Source: RPQJ01 sp044226195 (GTDB taxonomy: Bacteria; Pseudomonadota; Gammaproteobacteria; Steroidobacterales; Steroidobacteraceae). From it: a stretch of DNA of 64,000 bases. Positions 26,405-35,712 of this stretch are shown one piece after another (positions within the stretch are counted from its first letter, which is position 1; every line of letters begins with the position of its first letter). The position numbers and the translations under genes were made by a program. The stretch is taken from NCBI GenBank assembly GCA_044226195.1, contig JBGAHO010000006.1:1-64000 (forward strand). The letters run 5' to 3'. The notes beneath the pieces are model-generated. The model saw only the letters and a program-made list of their open reading frames with translations, did no database searches and was not told the DNA's origin.

Positions 26405-27825
26405 TGCGCCGCGGCCGGGTAGTAGGTCGGATCGGTGATCGACATCTTCGTCACCGGACCGTACTTGGCCACCGCGGCGCCGATCTTCGCGGCATCGCCG
26501 ATCAGCACGATGGCGAGGTTGCCGGAGACCGGGAAGCTGCGCTCGATCGTGGCCTTCGCGGCGGGCACATCGACACTGCGGACGCGCGTCGCATAGCCGT
26601 CCACGTCGTCCGGACCCAAGGCATAGAACGCGAGGTCCGTGAGTCGGCTCGCGAGCTGGCCGTTGGTCTCGAGCGTGGGCGGGAACTGGCCGAGCAGGTA
26701 CTGCTGCGACGCCGCCAGGGCAGTTGCGTCCAGTCCGTCACGGTGCAGCCGGTCGAGCGTGGCGAGCGCAAGGTCGATCGCCTCGACGGTCTTGTCCGTC
26801 TGGGTATAGGAACGGATGCTGAACGACGCTGGCTGGCGGGCCCGGCTGAAGACGGCGTTCGCGCCGTACGTCAGGCCGCTCTTGATGCGCAGTTCGCTGT
26901 TCAGCATCGAGGTGAAACTGCCGCCGAACACGTTGTTCACCACCGACTGCGCGGTGCGGGCCGGATCGGTGCGACTCGCGCCGACGCTGCCCAGCCAGAA
27001 ATACGTCTGGGTCGCGCCCGGCTTGTCGACCAGCAGCACGCGGCGGCCCTGCCAGGCCGGCGGCGGCGGCGCGATCGGGATCGCGGCGCCGGCGGCCCGC
27101 CACTTGCCGAAGGCCGCGGCGAGCTTGCGCTTCATGTCGGCCGCCTTGAAATCGCCCACGACGGCGAGGATCAGCCGGTCGCCGCCCACCTGCTCGGCGT
27201 AGTACCGCCGCACGTCGTCGAGCGTCACCTGCGCCAGCGTCTGCTCGTTGCCGTCCGTCGGGCGACCGTAGGGATGGCCGTGGAACAGCCAGGCATCGCC
27301 GTATTCGCCGACCAGGGCGCGCGGATCCGAGTCCTTGGCGGCTGCGATCGACTGCACGGCGAGCGACCGCACCTTCTCGAACTCCTCCGGCGCGAGTCGC
27401 GGACGCTGCAGCACGTCGCTCGCGAGCTCGATCATCAGGTCGACGTCCTTCGCCATGAAGCTCGCGCTGAGATTGACGCTCTCGGTGTCGGCCCCTGCAC
27501 TCAGCGCCCCCCCGACGCTCTCCACCGCTTCGGCGAACTGCGCGGCATCGCGCGTGCCGGCGCCCTTCTGGATCAGGTCGCCGAACAGCGACGCCGTGCC
27601 CTCGCGTCCGGGCGCGTCGCCGAGCGCGCCGCCCGGGATCATCGCCGAGAGCGACACCAGCGGCGTGTCGTGCTTTTCCATCAGCACCAGCTGCGCGCCG
27701 TTCGGCAGCGTGACGCGCTCGAACTTCGGCAGCCGCACGCCTTCCGCGCCGTCGGCGTGGGCCACGCCGACACCGAGGGCCAGCGCGGCGAGCGCCGTCA
27801 GCGCGTACGTCCTCAAGGCATTCAT
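26401..27825 (-). CDS. M16 family peptidase-like subunit lacking the zinc motif
   Basis: 474 residues with a signal peptide (ALGVGVAHA). The fold is the M16B insulinase/processing-peptidase type, but the HxxEH zinc site is replaced by TASLFGDLI in the corresponding position, so it should be non-catalytic. The C-terminal half keeps the typical NNVFGGSFTSMLNSELRIKSGLTYGANAVFS segment of M16 partner subunits. It starts by a four-base overlap with the stop of the active M16 gene upstream (27822), the classic arrangement for a heterodimeric periplasmic protease. Stop overlaps the start of the reductase-fold gene by four bases (26401-26404). Confidence 0.9.
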   Translation of the reverse strand: MNALRTYALTALAALALGVGVAHADGAEGVRLPKFERVTLPNGAQLVLMEKHDTPLVSLSAMIPGGALGDAPGREGTASLFGDLIQKGAGTRDAAQFAEAVESVGGALSAGADTESVNLSASFMAKDVDLMIELASDVLQRPRLAPEEFEKVRSLAVQSIAAAKDSDPRALVGEYGDAWLFHGHPYGRPTDGNEQTLAQVTLDDVRRYYAEQVGGDRLILAVVGDFKAADMKRKLAAAFGKWRAAGAAIPIAPPPPAWQGRRVLLVDKPGATQTYFWLGSVGASRTDPARTAQSVVNNVFGGSFTSMLNSELRIKSGLTYGANAVFSRARQPASFSIRSYTQTDKTVEAIDLALATLDRLHRDGLDATALAASQQYLLGQFPPTLETNGQLASRLTDLAFYALGPDDVDGYATRVRSVDVPAAKATIERSFPVSGNLAIVLIGDAAKIGAAVAKYGPVTKMSITDPTYYPAAAQ

Positions 27826-29189
27826 TGCGCACCTCCCTGCGCGCCGTCCGCCTTCGGGACGACCACGCCCACCGTCCGGTTGTTGACCGTGAGGACCTGC
27901 GACGCGACCCGCTTCAGGTCGTCGGCCGTGATGCTCGCGTACTCCGCCGGCATGTCGAACATCTTGCGGTAGTCGCCCTGGAACACCTCGAAGGTGCCGA
28001 GCGCCTGCGCCTTGCCGCTGATCGTCTCGAGCCCGTGCCAGAACGCGGCCAGCGCCTGGTTGCGCGCCTTGGTCAGTTCTGCCGGCGTGGGGCCGTCCTT
28101 CGCCATGCGTGCGATCTCCTCGTCGATGAGCGCCTCGGTACGCGCGGGGTCGCCACCGGGCGGCACGATCGCGTAGATCCAGGCCAGTCCCGGGTCGAAA
28201 CCCTGGTCGAGCGACGTGCCGACCTCGACGGCGGCCTGCTCGTGTTCCACCAGCCGCTGGTGCAGGCGCGAGGAATCGCCCGAACCGAGGATGGACAGCA
28301 GCACCTCCATCACCCGGGTCTGCCGGTCCTTGGCCGCACCGGAGTGCCATGCCATCGCCACGATGGGCGTCTGCGCCTCGCGCACGATGCGGATGCGCCG
28401 CTCACCGGGCTGCTCGGGCTCCTTCGTGGTCACGGGCTCCGGCGCCGCCTGCGCCTTGATGCCCGCGAGGTACTTGTCGGCGAGGCGGAAGATCGCCTCC
28501 GGGCTCACGTCGCCCACGATGAACATCGTCGCGTTGTTCGGCGCGTAGTACTTCGTGTAGTAGTCCTTGAGGTCCTGGATCTTCCAGCCTTCGATGTCCG
28601 ACGGCCAGCCGAGGGTCGGGATCTGGTACGGGTGCGCCACGAACGCCGTGGCCTGCATCTGCTCGGCCAGCGTGCCGAGGTTGTCGTTGTCGACCGACGA
28701 GCGCCGCTCCGAGTAGACCACCTGTCGCTCGCTCTCGACCTTCTCGGGGTTGAAGTCCAGGTTGCGCATGCGGTCGGCCTCGAGGTCGAAGATCAGCTCG
28801 GTGGCCGAGGCCGGGAACCAGTTCTGGTACACGGTCACGTCGGAACTCGTGTAGGCGTTGTTGCGGCCGCCGTTCGCCTCCATGACGCGGTCGAACTCGC
28901 CGGGCGGGCGGGTCGACGTGCCGTTGAACATCATGTGCTCGAAGAAGTGCGAGATGCCGGTGATGCCCGGCCGCTCGTTGCGGCTGCCGACGCGGTAGAA
29001 CGTGAACATCGCCACGTTCGGGATGTCCTTGTCCGGCCACACGACGATCTTGAGGCCGTTCGGCAGGGTCTTCGTGACGATCTGGTCGGCGCCCGGCAGC
29101 GGCGCGCCGGACGCGAACGGCGTGGCGAGCGCCAGCGCGACCACGGCGAGGCCGCGGCATAGCCGGCGCGAAATTGACGATGCGATCAT
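27822..29189 (-). CDS. M16 family zinc metallopeptidase, active subunit
   Basis: 455 residues with a signal peptide (cleaved near FASG-APLPG). The inverted zinc motif His81-Phe-Phe-Glu84-His85 is intact, with the downstream glutamate in the ESERQVVYSERR region. Family members degrade peptides in the periplasm. The gene immediately downstream encodes an M16 fold without the zinc motif, and the pair is expected to form a clam-shell heterodimer. The DUF885 gene ends 30 bases upstream, so three to five minus-strand genes (31013 down to 25706) may be one transcript. Confidence 0.93.
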   Translation of the reverse strand: MIASSISRRLCRGLAVVALALATPFASGAPLPGADQIVTKTLPNGLKIVVWPDKDIPNVAMFTFYRVGSRNERPGITGISHFFEHMMFNGTSTRPPGEFDRVMEANGGRNNAYTSSDVTVYQNWFPASATELIFDLEADRMRNLDFNPEKVESERQVVYSERRSSVDNDNLGTLAEQMQATAFVAHPYQIPTLGWPSDIEGWKIQDLKDYYTKYYAPNNATMFIVGDVSPEAIFRLADKYLAGIKAQAAPEPVTTKEPEQPGERRIRIVREAQTPIVAMAWHSGAAKDRQTRVMEVLLSILGSGDSSRLHQRLVEHEQAAVEVGTSLDQGFDPGLAWIYAIVPPGGDPARTEALIDEEIARMAKDGPTPAELTKARNQALAAFWHGLETISGKAQALGTFEVFQGDYRKMFDMPAEYASITADDLKRVASQVLTVNNRTVGVVVPKADGAQGGAQ

Positions 29190-29219
29190 GCGTACTCCTT
29201 GGGTATTGCTCGCGCGGCC

Positions 29220-31013
29220 TCAGCCGCGCTGCGCCGCGATCCAGCGGTCCACGTTCGCCTCCAGCACGTCGAGCGGCAGCGCGCCGTTCGCCAGCACCAC
29301 GGTGTGGAACTTTCGGACATCGAACTTCGGCCCGAGTTCCTGCTCCGCGCGCGCGCGAAGCGCGCTGATCTTGAGCTGGCCGATCTTGTACGCGAGCGCC
29401 TGGCCGGGAATCGCGATGTAGCGCTCGGTCTCGGCGACGCGGCGCGCCTCGCTGGTGGCGCTGTTGGCGACGATGTAGTCGAGCGCCTGCTCGCGCGTCC
29501 AGCCCTTCGAGTGCAGGCCGGTGTCGACCACCAGCCGGATCGCACGGAACAGCTCGCCCTCGAGGCGACCGAAGTACTGGTACGGGTCCGTGTACATGCC
29601 GAGTTCGGGGCCGAGCGATTCGGCGTACAGGCCCCAGCCCTCGCTGAACGCGGTGTACCCGCCGAAGCGGCGGAACCGCGGCAGGCCTTTCTGCTCGCGC
29701 TGGATCGAGATCTGGAAGTGGTGGCCGGGATTCGCCTCGTGCAGCGACAGCGCCTCCATCGCCCACTTCGGGCGCGCCTTCAGGTCGTAGGTGTTGGCGT
29801 AGAAGATGCCCGGGCGCGAGCCGTCCTCGCTCGCCGCCTGGTACTGGCCGCCGGCCGCGCTTTTCTCGCGGAACGGCTCGACCGCGCGCACCTCGTAGTC
29901 GGCCTTCGGCAGCGTCTCGAACAGCCGCGGCAGCTGCGGGTTCACGCGCCTGCGGATGTCGTCGTAGCCGGCGATCAGCGTTTCCTTGTCCGCGTAGAAG
30001 AACTGCGGGTCGCTGTTCAGGAACTTGAAGAAGTCGTCCAGGCTGCCCTGGAAGCCGACCCTCGCCATCACGCCCTGCATCTCGCCGCGGATGCGCGCCA
30101 CCTCCTTGAGGCCGATCTCGTGGATCTGGGCCGGCGTGTAGCTCGTGGTGGTGATCTCGCGCACGCGGTACTCGTACCAGGCCTTGCCGTCCGGCAGCGC
30201 GTCCAGGCCGACCGTGGTGCGGCACTTCGGCAGGTACTCGTCCCGCATGTAGTCGCGCAGCTTGCGGTACGACGGCTCGATCTTGGTCGTGATCGCCGCG
30301 CGATATGCCGCGGTCAGGCGTTCGCGATCGGCCTCAGGGAATCCGGCCGGCAAGTTGCGGATCGGCCCCCAGTACAGCGAGTCCTCCGGCTGCGCGACGA
30401 TGTGCGCCTCGAGCTGGGGCAGCACGCGCTCGGTGAGCACGCGCGGCAGCGTGTAGCCGCGCCGCACGCCCTCGCGCATGTTGACGATCGCCTGGTCGGT
30501 CCAGGCGACGAAGCCGTCGATGCGCTTCAGGAAGTTGTCGTAATCCTGCACCGTCTTGAACGGCTGCATGCCCGTGCCGGAGCCGAGCTGCGCGAAGCTG
30601 TTCGGCACGGAGTAGAACTGGTTGAGCGGGATCAGGTCGTCCCGGAAGCGGAAGCCCTCGATCTCGCGCTCGCGTCCCGACTTGAACACATCGTAGGTGA
30701 TGCGGTCGGACTCGGGCAGCGCGGCGCGATCGATCCGGCGGATCCGCCCGAGGTAATCCTGCTCGAGCTGCTGCCGGGCACGCCTCGCCTCGGGCGCGAT
30801 GCCGACGACGTAGCGATCGTTGTAGCGCGGATCGCCGATCGAGGTGGCCAGGATCGGGTTGAGCTTGAGGAGTTCCTCGAAATAGTCGTCGACCACGCGA
30901 TTCAGGCGGTCCGACTCGGTCACGACGGCCGGCGACGGGGCGGTCGGCGCCGTGGCGGTGCAGGCGATCAGGAACAGGGCAGCGAAGCCCGACAACCAGG
31001 CGAGTCTGCGCAT
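29220..31013 (-). CDS. DUF885-family lipoprotein (predicted metal-dependent peptidase)
   Basis: 597 residues from the ATG at 31013. The signal peptide ends in a lipobox (LIAC, Cys18). DUF885 proteins have an M2/M32-like helical zinc-peptidase fold; here the HE and GHH residues of LHEANPGHHFQISIQ give the expected HExxxGHH metal site, and RRFGGYTAFSEGWGLYAE provides the downstream glutamate. It is likely anchored to a membrane facing the periplasm. Location directly before the M16 pair fits a peptide-degrading operon. The frame is open upstream to 31061 but without a better signal. Confidence 0.88.
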   Translation of the reverse strand: MRRLAWLSGFAALFLIACTATAPTAPSPAVVTESDRLNRVVDDYFEELLKLNPILATSIGDPRYNDRYVVGIAPEARRARQQLEQDYLGRIRRIDRAALPESDRITYDVFKSGREREIEGFRFRDDLIPLNQFYSVPNSFAQLGSGTGMQPFKTVQDYDNFLKRIDGFVAWTDQAIVNMREGVRRGYTLPRVLTERVLPQLEAHIVAQPEDSLYWGPIRNLPAGFPEADRERLTAAYRAAITTKIEPSYRKLRDYMRDEYLPKCRTTVGLDALPDGKAWYEYRVREITTTSYTPAQIHEIGLKEVARIRGEMQGVMARVGFQGSLDDFFKFLNSDPQFFYADKETLIAGYDDIRRRVNPQLPRLFETLPKADYEVRAVEPFREKSAAGGQYQAASEDGSRPGIFYANTYDLKARPKWAMEALSLHEANPGHHFQISIQREQKGLPRFRRFGGYTAFSEGWGLYAESLGPELGMYTDPYQYFGRLEGELFRAIRLVVDTGLHSKGWTREQALDYIVANSATSEARRVAETERYIAIPGQALAYKIGQLKISALRARAEQELGPKFDVRKFHTVVLANGALPLDVLEANVDRWIAAQRG

Positions 31014-31191
31014 GGAAGCGTCCGGGAGAGGGTGAGGTCGCGCACTTTGCCCCATTCGCAAATGCGCGGAAAGGGGTGCCGCGGCGCGGGTCCGGCGCAG
31101 GCGGCATCCGTGTCCTCACGGATGGGCAAGCGGTCCCGGACGGCGCATGGTGACGGGCACCCGGGCGCCGACGCGCCGCGGGGGGAGGCAC

Positions 31192-31779
31192 ATGTTCCAG
31201 GTACGCATCCACGGACGGGGCGGTCAGGGCGTCGTGACCGCAGCCGAGCTGTTGTCGGTCGCCGCATTCCTCGAAGGACGCCACGCCCAGGCCTTCCCGA
31301 GCTTCGGATCCGAACGCACCGGCGCACCCGTCGTGGCGTTCTGCCGGATCGACGACCGGCCCATCCGCCTGCGCGAGCCCATCCTCGCGCCGGACGCGCT
31401 GCTGATCCAGGATCCGACCCTGCTGCACCAGGTCGACGTCTTCGGCGGCCTGGTGAAGGGCGGCTACATCCTCATCAACACGCGCCGCTCGTTCGAGGAC
31501 CTCGGCCTCGGCGAGTTCGTCCGCGGGTTCAGCCCCGACCACCTGTGCACCGTGCCCGCCACCGAACTGGCGCTGAAGCACGTCGGCCGGCCGTTGCCGA
31601 ACGCCGCGCTGCTCGGCGGGTTCGCCGCGCTGACCGGTCGCACCTCGCTCGAGTCCGTCGCTGCCGCGATCCGCGAGAAGTTCCCTGGCAAGGTGGCGGA
31701 GGCGAACGTCGCCGCGGCCACGGCCGCCTTCGAGTTCGTGATGCGCGAGAAGGAGGCCACCCATGCTCAAGCAGACTGA
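31192..31779 (+). CDS. porG: 2-oxoacid:acceptor oxidoreductase, gamma subunit
   Basis: 195 residues. The N-terminal IHGRGGQGVVTAAELLSVAA motif and FGSERTGAPVVAFCRID are diagnostic for the gamma subunit (domain III) of pyruvate/2-oxoacid oxidoreductases. The ATG at 31192 follows a strong GGGGGAGG. The stop lies inside the start of the alpha-subunit gene (17-base overlap), indicating coupled translation. It is the first gene of a gamma-alpha-beta-electron transfer operon. Nothing in the subunit itself identifies the oxoacid. Confidence 0.93.
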   Translation: MFQVRIHGRGGQGVVTAAELLSVAAFLEGRHAQAFPSFGSERTGAPVVAFCRIDDRPIRLREPILAPDALLIQDPTLLHQVDVFGGLVKGGYILINTRRSFEDLGLGEFVRGFSPDHLCTVPATELALKHVGRPLPNAALLGGFAALTGRTSLESVAAAIREKFPGKVAEANVAAATAAFEFVMREKEATHAQAD

Positions 31780-33016
31780 GGGCTCCGCCGCGGTTGCCGA
31801 GGCGGTCGGCCTGTGCCGGCCCGAGGTGATCTGCGCCTACCCGATCTCGCCGCAGACCCACATCGTCGAGGCGCTCGGCCGGATGGTGCGCAGCGGGCAG
31901 CTGGCTCCCTGCGAATACATCAACGTCGAGTCCGAGTTCGCCGCGATGTCGGTGGCCATCGGTGCGTCGGCCGCCGGTGCCCGCGCCTATACCGCGACGG
32001 CGAGCCAGGGCCTGCTGTACATGGCCGAGGCGGTCTACAACGCCGCCGGCCTCGGCCTGCCCATCGTGATGACCGTGGCGAATCGTGCGATCGGCGCGCC
32101 GATCAACATCTGGAACGACCACACGGATGCGCTCAGCCAGCGCGACTGTGGCTGGATCCAGCTGTTCGCCGAGGACAACCAGGAGGCGCTCGACCTGCAC
32201 ATCCAGGCCTTCCGGCTCGGCGAGGAACTCTCGCTGCCGGTGATGGTGTGCATGGACGGGTTCATCCTCACGCACGCCTACGAGCGCGTGGACATCCCGA
32301 CGCAGGAGCAGGTGGACGCCTTCCTGCCGCCGTACGAGCCGCGCCAGGTGCTCGACCCGGCCGACCCGGTCTCCATCGGCGCCATGGTCGGCCCCGAGGC
32401 CTTCATGGAGGTCCGCTACCTCGCGCACGCCAAGCAGCGCCAGGCGCTCGACCTGATTCCCGCGTGGGCGGATGAATTCCGCCGCATCTTCGGCCGGCAG
32501 AGCGGCGGCCTGCTGCACGCCTACCGCACCAGCGACGCGGAGGTGATCGTGGTGGCGCTCGGCTCCGTGCTCGGCACCATCAAGGACACGGTCGACGAGA
32601 TGCGCGAGCGGGGCGCCAAGATCGGCGTGCTCGGCATCAGCTGCTTCCGTCCCTGGCCGCTGGCCGCGGTGCGGGCGGCGCTGTCGACGGCCAAGCGCGT
32701 CGTCGTGCTGGAGAAGAGCCTCGCGGTCGGCATGGGCGGCATCGTCTCGAACAACGTCGCCGCCTCGTTCGCCGGCCCGCCCGACGACGTGCACACCGTG
32801 ATCGCCGGCCTCGGCGGCCGCTCGATCACGCGCAAGTCGCTGCACCGCGTGTTCGAGGCGGCCATGCAGGGCACGCTCGACTCGCTCACCTTCATGGACC
32901 TCGACCAGGCGCTGGTCGACCGCGTGCTCGCGCGCGAGCGGGAGCAGCGGCGCTCCGGCCCGATCGCCGAAGGCATCCTGCGCGACCTCGGGGTCGTCGC
33001 GGCGAAGATCGGGTGA
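31763..33016 (+). CDS. porA: 2-oxoacid:acceptor oxidoreductase, alpha subunit
   Basis: 417 residues. The domain I signature AYPISPQTHIVEALG and the YINVESEFAAMSVAIGASAAGARAYTATASQG stretch (read near residues 48-80) match alpha subunits of pyruvate/2-ketoisovalerate:ferredoxin oxidoreductases, and a domain II segment VALGSVLGTIKDTVDEM follows. With the beta subunit it decarboxylates a 2-oxoacid to the acyl-CoA using ThDP. Beta starts 4 bases after the stop. The subunit set resembles the phenylglyoxylate:NAD oxidoreductase of Azoarcus as well as pyruvate enzymes, so 'porA' denotes the family, not a proven substrate. Confidence 0.92.
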   Translation: MLKQTEGSAAVAEAVGLCRPEVICAYPISPQTHIVEALGRMVRSGQLAPCEYINVESEFAAMSVAIGASAAGARAYTATASQGLLYMAEAVYNAAGLGLPIVMTVANRAIGAPINIWNDHTDALSQRDCGWIQLFAEDNQEALDLHIQAFRLGEELSLPVMVCMDGFILTHAYERVDIPTQEQVDAFLPPYEPRQVLDPADPVSIGAMVGPEAFMEVRYLAHAKQRQALDLIPAWADEFRRIFGRQSGGLLHAYRTSDAEVIVVALGSVLGTIKDTVDEMRERGAKIGVLGISCFRPWPLAAVRAALSTAKRVVVLEKSLAVGMGGIVSNNVAASFAGPPDDVHTVIAGLGGRSITRKSLHRVFEAAMQGTLDSLTFMDLDQALVDRVLAREREQRRSGPIAEGILRDLGVVAAKIG

Positions 33017-33020
33017 CGCC

Positions 33021-34022
33021 ATGACCTACCAGCCCATCCGCTTCTACCAGACCGGCACCTTCACCGTCGGCAACCGGCTGCTGAAGGAAGAACAGCGCTC
33101 GGTGCAGGCGAACATGCGTCGCACCAACTCGCTCAACTCCGGGCACCGCGCCTGCCAGGGCTGCGGCGAGGCCCTCGGCGCGCGCTACGCGATCGACGCC
33201 GCCATGGAGGCGACGCACCGGCAGCTCGTCGCGGCGAACGCGACCGGCTGCCTCGAGGTGTTCTCGACACCCTACCCCGAGACCTCGTGGCAGATCCCGT
33301 GGATCCACTCGCTGTTCGGCAATGCCGCGGCCGTGGCCACCGGCATCGCCGCCGCGATGCGCGTCAAGGGCCGGCACGACGTGCGCGTCGTCGCGCAGGG
33401 CGGCGACGGCGGCACGACGGACATCGGGTTCGGCTGCCTGTCGGGGATGTTCGAGCGCAACGACGACGTGCTCTACATCTGCTACGACAACGAGGCGTAC
33501 ATGAACACTGGCGTGCAGCGCTCGTCGGCCACGCCGCCGGCTGCGCGCACCAACACGACGATGCCGGTGGGTTCGCACCCGGGCAACGAGTTCGGCCAGG
33601 GCAAGGACGTGCCGCGCATCGCCATGGCGCACGAAATCCCGTACGTCGCGACGGCCACCGTCGCCGAGCTGCGCGACCTCGAGGCCAAGGTGCGCCGCGC
33701 CATGGAATTCCGCGGCGCGCGCTACATCCACATCCTCGTGCCCTGCCCGCTCGGCTGGGGCCACGACTCGAGCGCCACCATCCGCATGGCGCGGCTCGCG
33801 AAGGAGACCGGCCTGTTCCCGGTGTTCGAGGCGGAGCACGGCGAGGTGACGCACGTCTCGAAGATCACGCGCAGGCTGCCGGTGGAGGACTACCTGAAGC
33901 CGCAGACGCGCTTCGCGCACCTGTTCAAGGACGGCGGTCACCCGGACATCGTGCGCCGGCTGCAGGCCATGGCGGACCGCAACATCGCCCGCTACGGGCT
34001 GCTCGACGAGGCGACGCCATGA
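33021..34022 (+). CDS. porB: 2-oxoacid:acceptor oxidoreductase, beta subunit (ThDP-binding)
   Basis: 333 residues. FeS ligands begin with RACQGCGEALGARY; the ThDP/Mg motif is AQGGDGGTTDIGFG followed by CYDNEAYMNTGVQRS, as in pyruvate synthase beta subunits. A further cysteine is present in ATGCLEVFSTPYPE. It binds ThDP and, with alpha, carries out oxidative decarboxylation. The stop TGA overlaps the ATG of the GltD-like gene (34019) by four bases, tying it to its electron acceptor subunit. Confidence 0.93.
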   Translation: MTYQPIRFYQTGTFTVGNRLLKEEQRSVQANMRRTNSLNSGHRACQGCGEALGARYAIDAAMEATHRQLVAANATGCLEVFSTPYPETSWQIPWIHSLFGNAAAVATGIAAAMRVKGRHDVRVVAQGGDGGTTDIGFGCLSGMFERNDDVLYICYDNEAYMNTGVQRSSATPPAARTNTTMPVGSHPGNEFGQGKDVPRIAMAHEIPYVATATVAELRDLEAKVRRAMEFRGARYIHILVPCPLGWGHDSSATIRMARLAKETGLFPVFEAEHGEVTHVSKITRRLPVEDYLKPQTRFAHLFKDGGHPDIVRRLQAMADRNIARYGLLDEATP

Positions 34023-35712
34023 AGCCCAAGCCGTTCGCGATCACGCTCGATCCGGGCTCGAGCCTCGCCAATCGCACGGGCTCGTGGCGCACCGTGCGCC
34101 CCGAGTACGTGAACCGCCTGCCGCCCTGCAACCACGCCTGCCCCGCGGGCGAGAACATCCAGGGCTGGCTGTTCCACGCCGAGGCCGGCGAGTACGAGCA
34201 GGCCTGGCGCGTCCTCACGCGGGACAACCCGATGCCCGCGGTCATGGGCCGGGTCTGCTATCACCCGTGCGAGAGCGCGTGCAATCGCGGCACGCTCGAC
34301 TCGTGCGTGGGCATCAATGCGATCGAGCGCTTCCTCGGCGACGAGGCGCTGCGACTGGGCTGGAAGTTCGAGCCGCCGATGTCACCCACGGGCAAGCGCG
34401 TGCTGGTGATCGGCGCCGGGCCGTCGGGCCTGTCGGCCGCGTACCACCTCGCGCGGCTCGGCCACAGCGTGTCGATCCACGAGGCCGGCCCGGCCTGTCC
34501 GCCGCGTACCACCTCGCGCGTCTCGGCCACAGCGTGTCGATCCACGAGGCCGGCCCGCTCGCGGGCGGCATGATGCGCTTCGGCATCCCGAAGTACCGGC
34601 TGCCGCGCGAGGTGCTCGACGCCGAGATCCAGCGCATCCTCGACCTCGGCGTGAAGCTGCAGCTGCACACCAAGGTGACGAACGTCGTCGACACCATGCG
34701 CAAGGGCCATTTCGACGCAGTGTTCCTGGCCGTCGGCGCGCACATCGCCAAGCGCGCGTACCTGCCCGCGGGCAGCGCGGGCAAGATGCTCGACGCGGTC
34801 TCGGTGCTGCGCAGCATGGAGGGCGAGGACAAGCCGCTGCTCGGCCGGCGCGTGGTCGTCTACGGCGGCGGCAACACGGCGCTCGACGTCGCGCGCACCG
34901 CCAAGCGGCTCGGCGCGGAGGAATCGATCATCGTGTATCGCCGCACGCGCGAGAAGATGCCGGCCCACGAGTCCGAGCTCGAGGAGGCGCTGCAGGAAGG
35001 CGTGCTCGTGAAGTGGCTCTCGACCATCAAGCAGGCGGGTGAGACGTCGATCACGGTCGAGAAGATGGCGCTCGACGAGAAGGGCATGGCCCAGCCGACC
35101 GGCGAGTTCGAGACGCTCGAGGCCGACTCGGTCGTGCTCGCGCTCGGGCAGGACGTCGACCTCTCGCTGCTCGACGGCGTGCCGGGCCTCGCGATCGAGG
35201 ACGGTGTCGTGAAGGTGGGCCCGGACATGATGACCGGCTATGCCGGCATCTTCGCGGGCGGTGACATGGTGCCCGGCGAGCGCACGGTCACGGTGGGCAT
35301 CGGGCACGGCAAGCTCGCGGCGCGCAACATCGACGCGTGGCTGCGCGGCACGCGCTGGGTGCATCCCGAGAGCCACGAGATCGCGAGCTACGACAAGCTC
35401 AACACGTGGTACTACTCCGACGCGCCGAAGTCGCAGCAGCCGGTGCTCGACCTGATCCGGCGCCAGTCGACCTTCGAGGAGGTCGTCGGCAGCTTCGACC
35501 CGGAGACGGCGCAGTTCGAGGCGCGACGCTGCCTCTCCTGCGGCAACTGCTTCGAGTGCGACAACTGCTACGGCGTCTGCCCCGACAACGCCGTGATCAA
35601 GCTCGGTCCGGGGCGCCGCTACGAGTTCAACTACGAGTACTGCAAAGGCTGCGGGCTGTGTGTCGCCGAGTGCCCCTGCGGCGCGATCCGGACCGTGCCC
35701 GAGGACATCTGA
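34019..35712 (+). pseudogene. GltD-like NAD(P)/FAD oxidoreductase fused to 2x[4Fe-4S] ferredoxin; frame broken by a 65-bp duplication
   Basis: The ATG at 34019 (overlapping the beta-subunit stop) starts the cysteine-rich GltD N-terminus, CNHACPAGENIQGW and CYHPCESACNRG, then the FAD motif GAGPSGLSAAYHLA. The frame then runs out at 34573. From 34493 the correct continuation is in the next frame: GGMMRFGIPKYRLP, the NADPH motif GGGNTALDVARTA, and C-terminal clusters CLSCGNCFECDNCYGVCP and CKGCGLCVAECP. Removing one 65-bp copy restores a single 542-residue protein. It would link the oxoacid oxidoreductase to NAD(P). If the duplication is an assembly error the gene is intact; as written it is disrupted. 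Confidence 0.9.
34428..34557 (+). repeat. 65-bp perfect-period tandem duplication, two copies
   Basis: Copy 1 is 34428-34492 and copy 2 is 34493-34557. They differ at two positions only, a G/C change at copy position 8 and a G/T change near position 28; each is in the third codon position of the encoded Ser and Arg, so both copies encode the same peptide. 65 is not a multiple of three, so the duplication shifts the frame of the surrounding gene. Confidence 0.95.

Noticed and set aside
29199..31829. 876-codon plus-strand ORF opposite DUF885
   Set aside because: Antisense shadow of a well-conserved DUF885 gene and of the following porG gene; low-complexity composition.
34428..34573. Programmed ribosomal frameshift in the GltD-like gene
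   Set aside because: No slippery heptamer or stimulatory structure; the 65-bp duplication explains the frame change fully.
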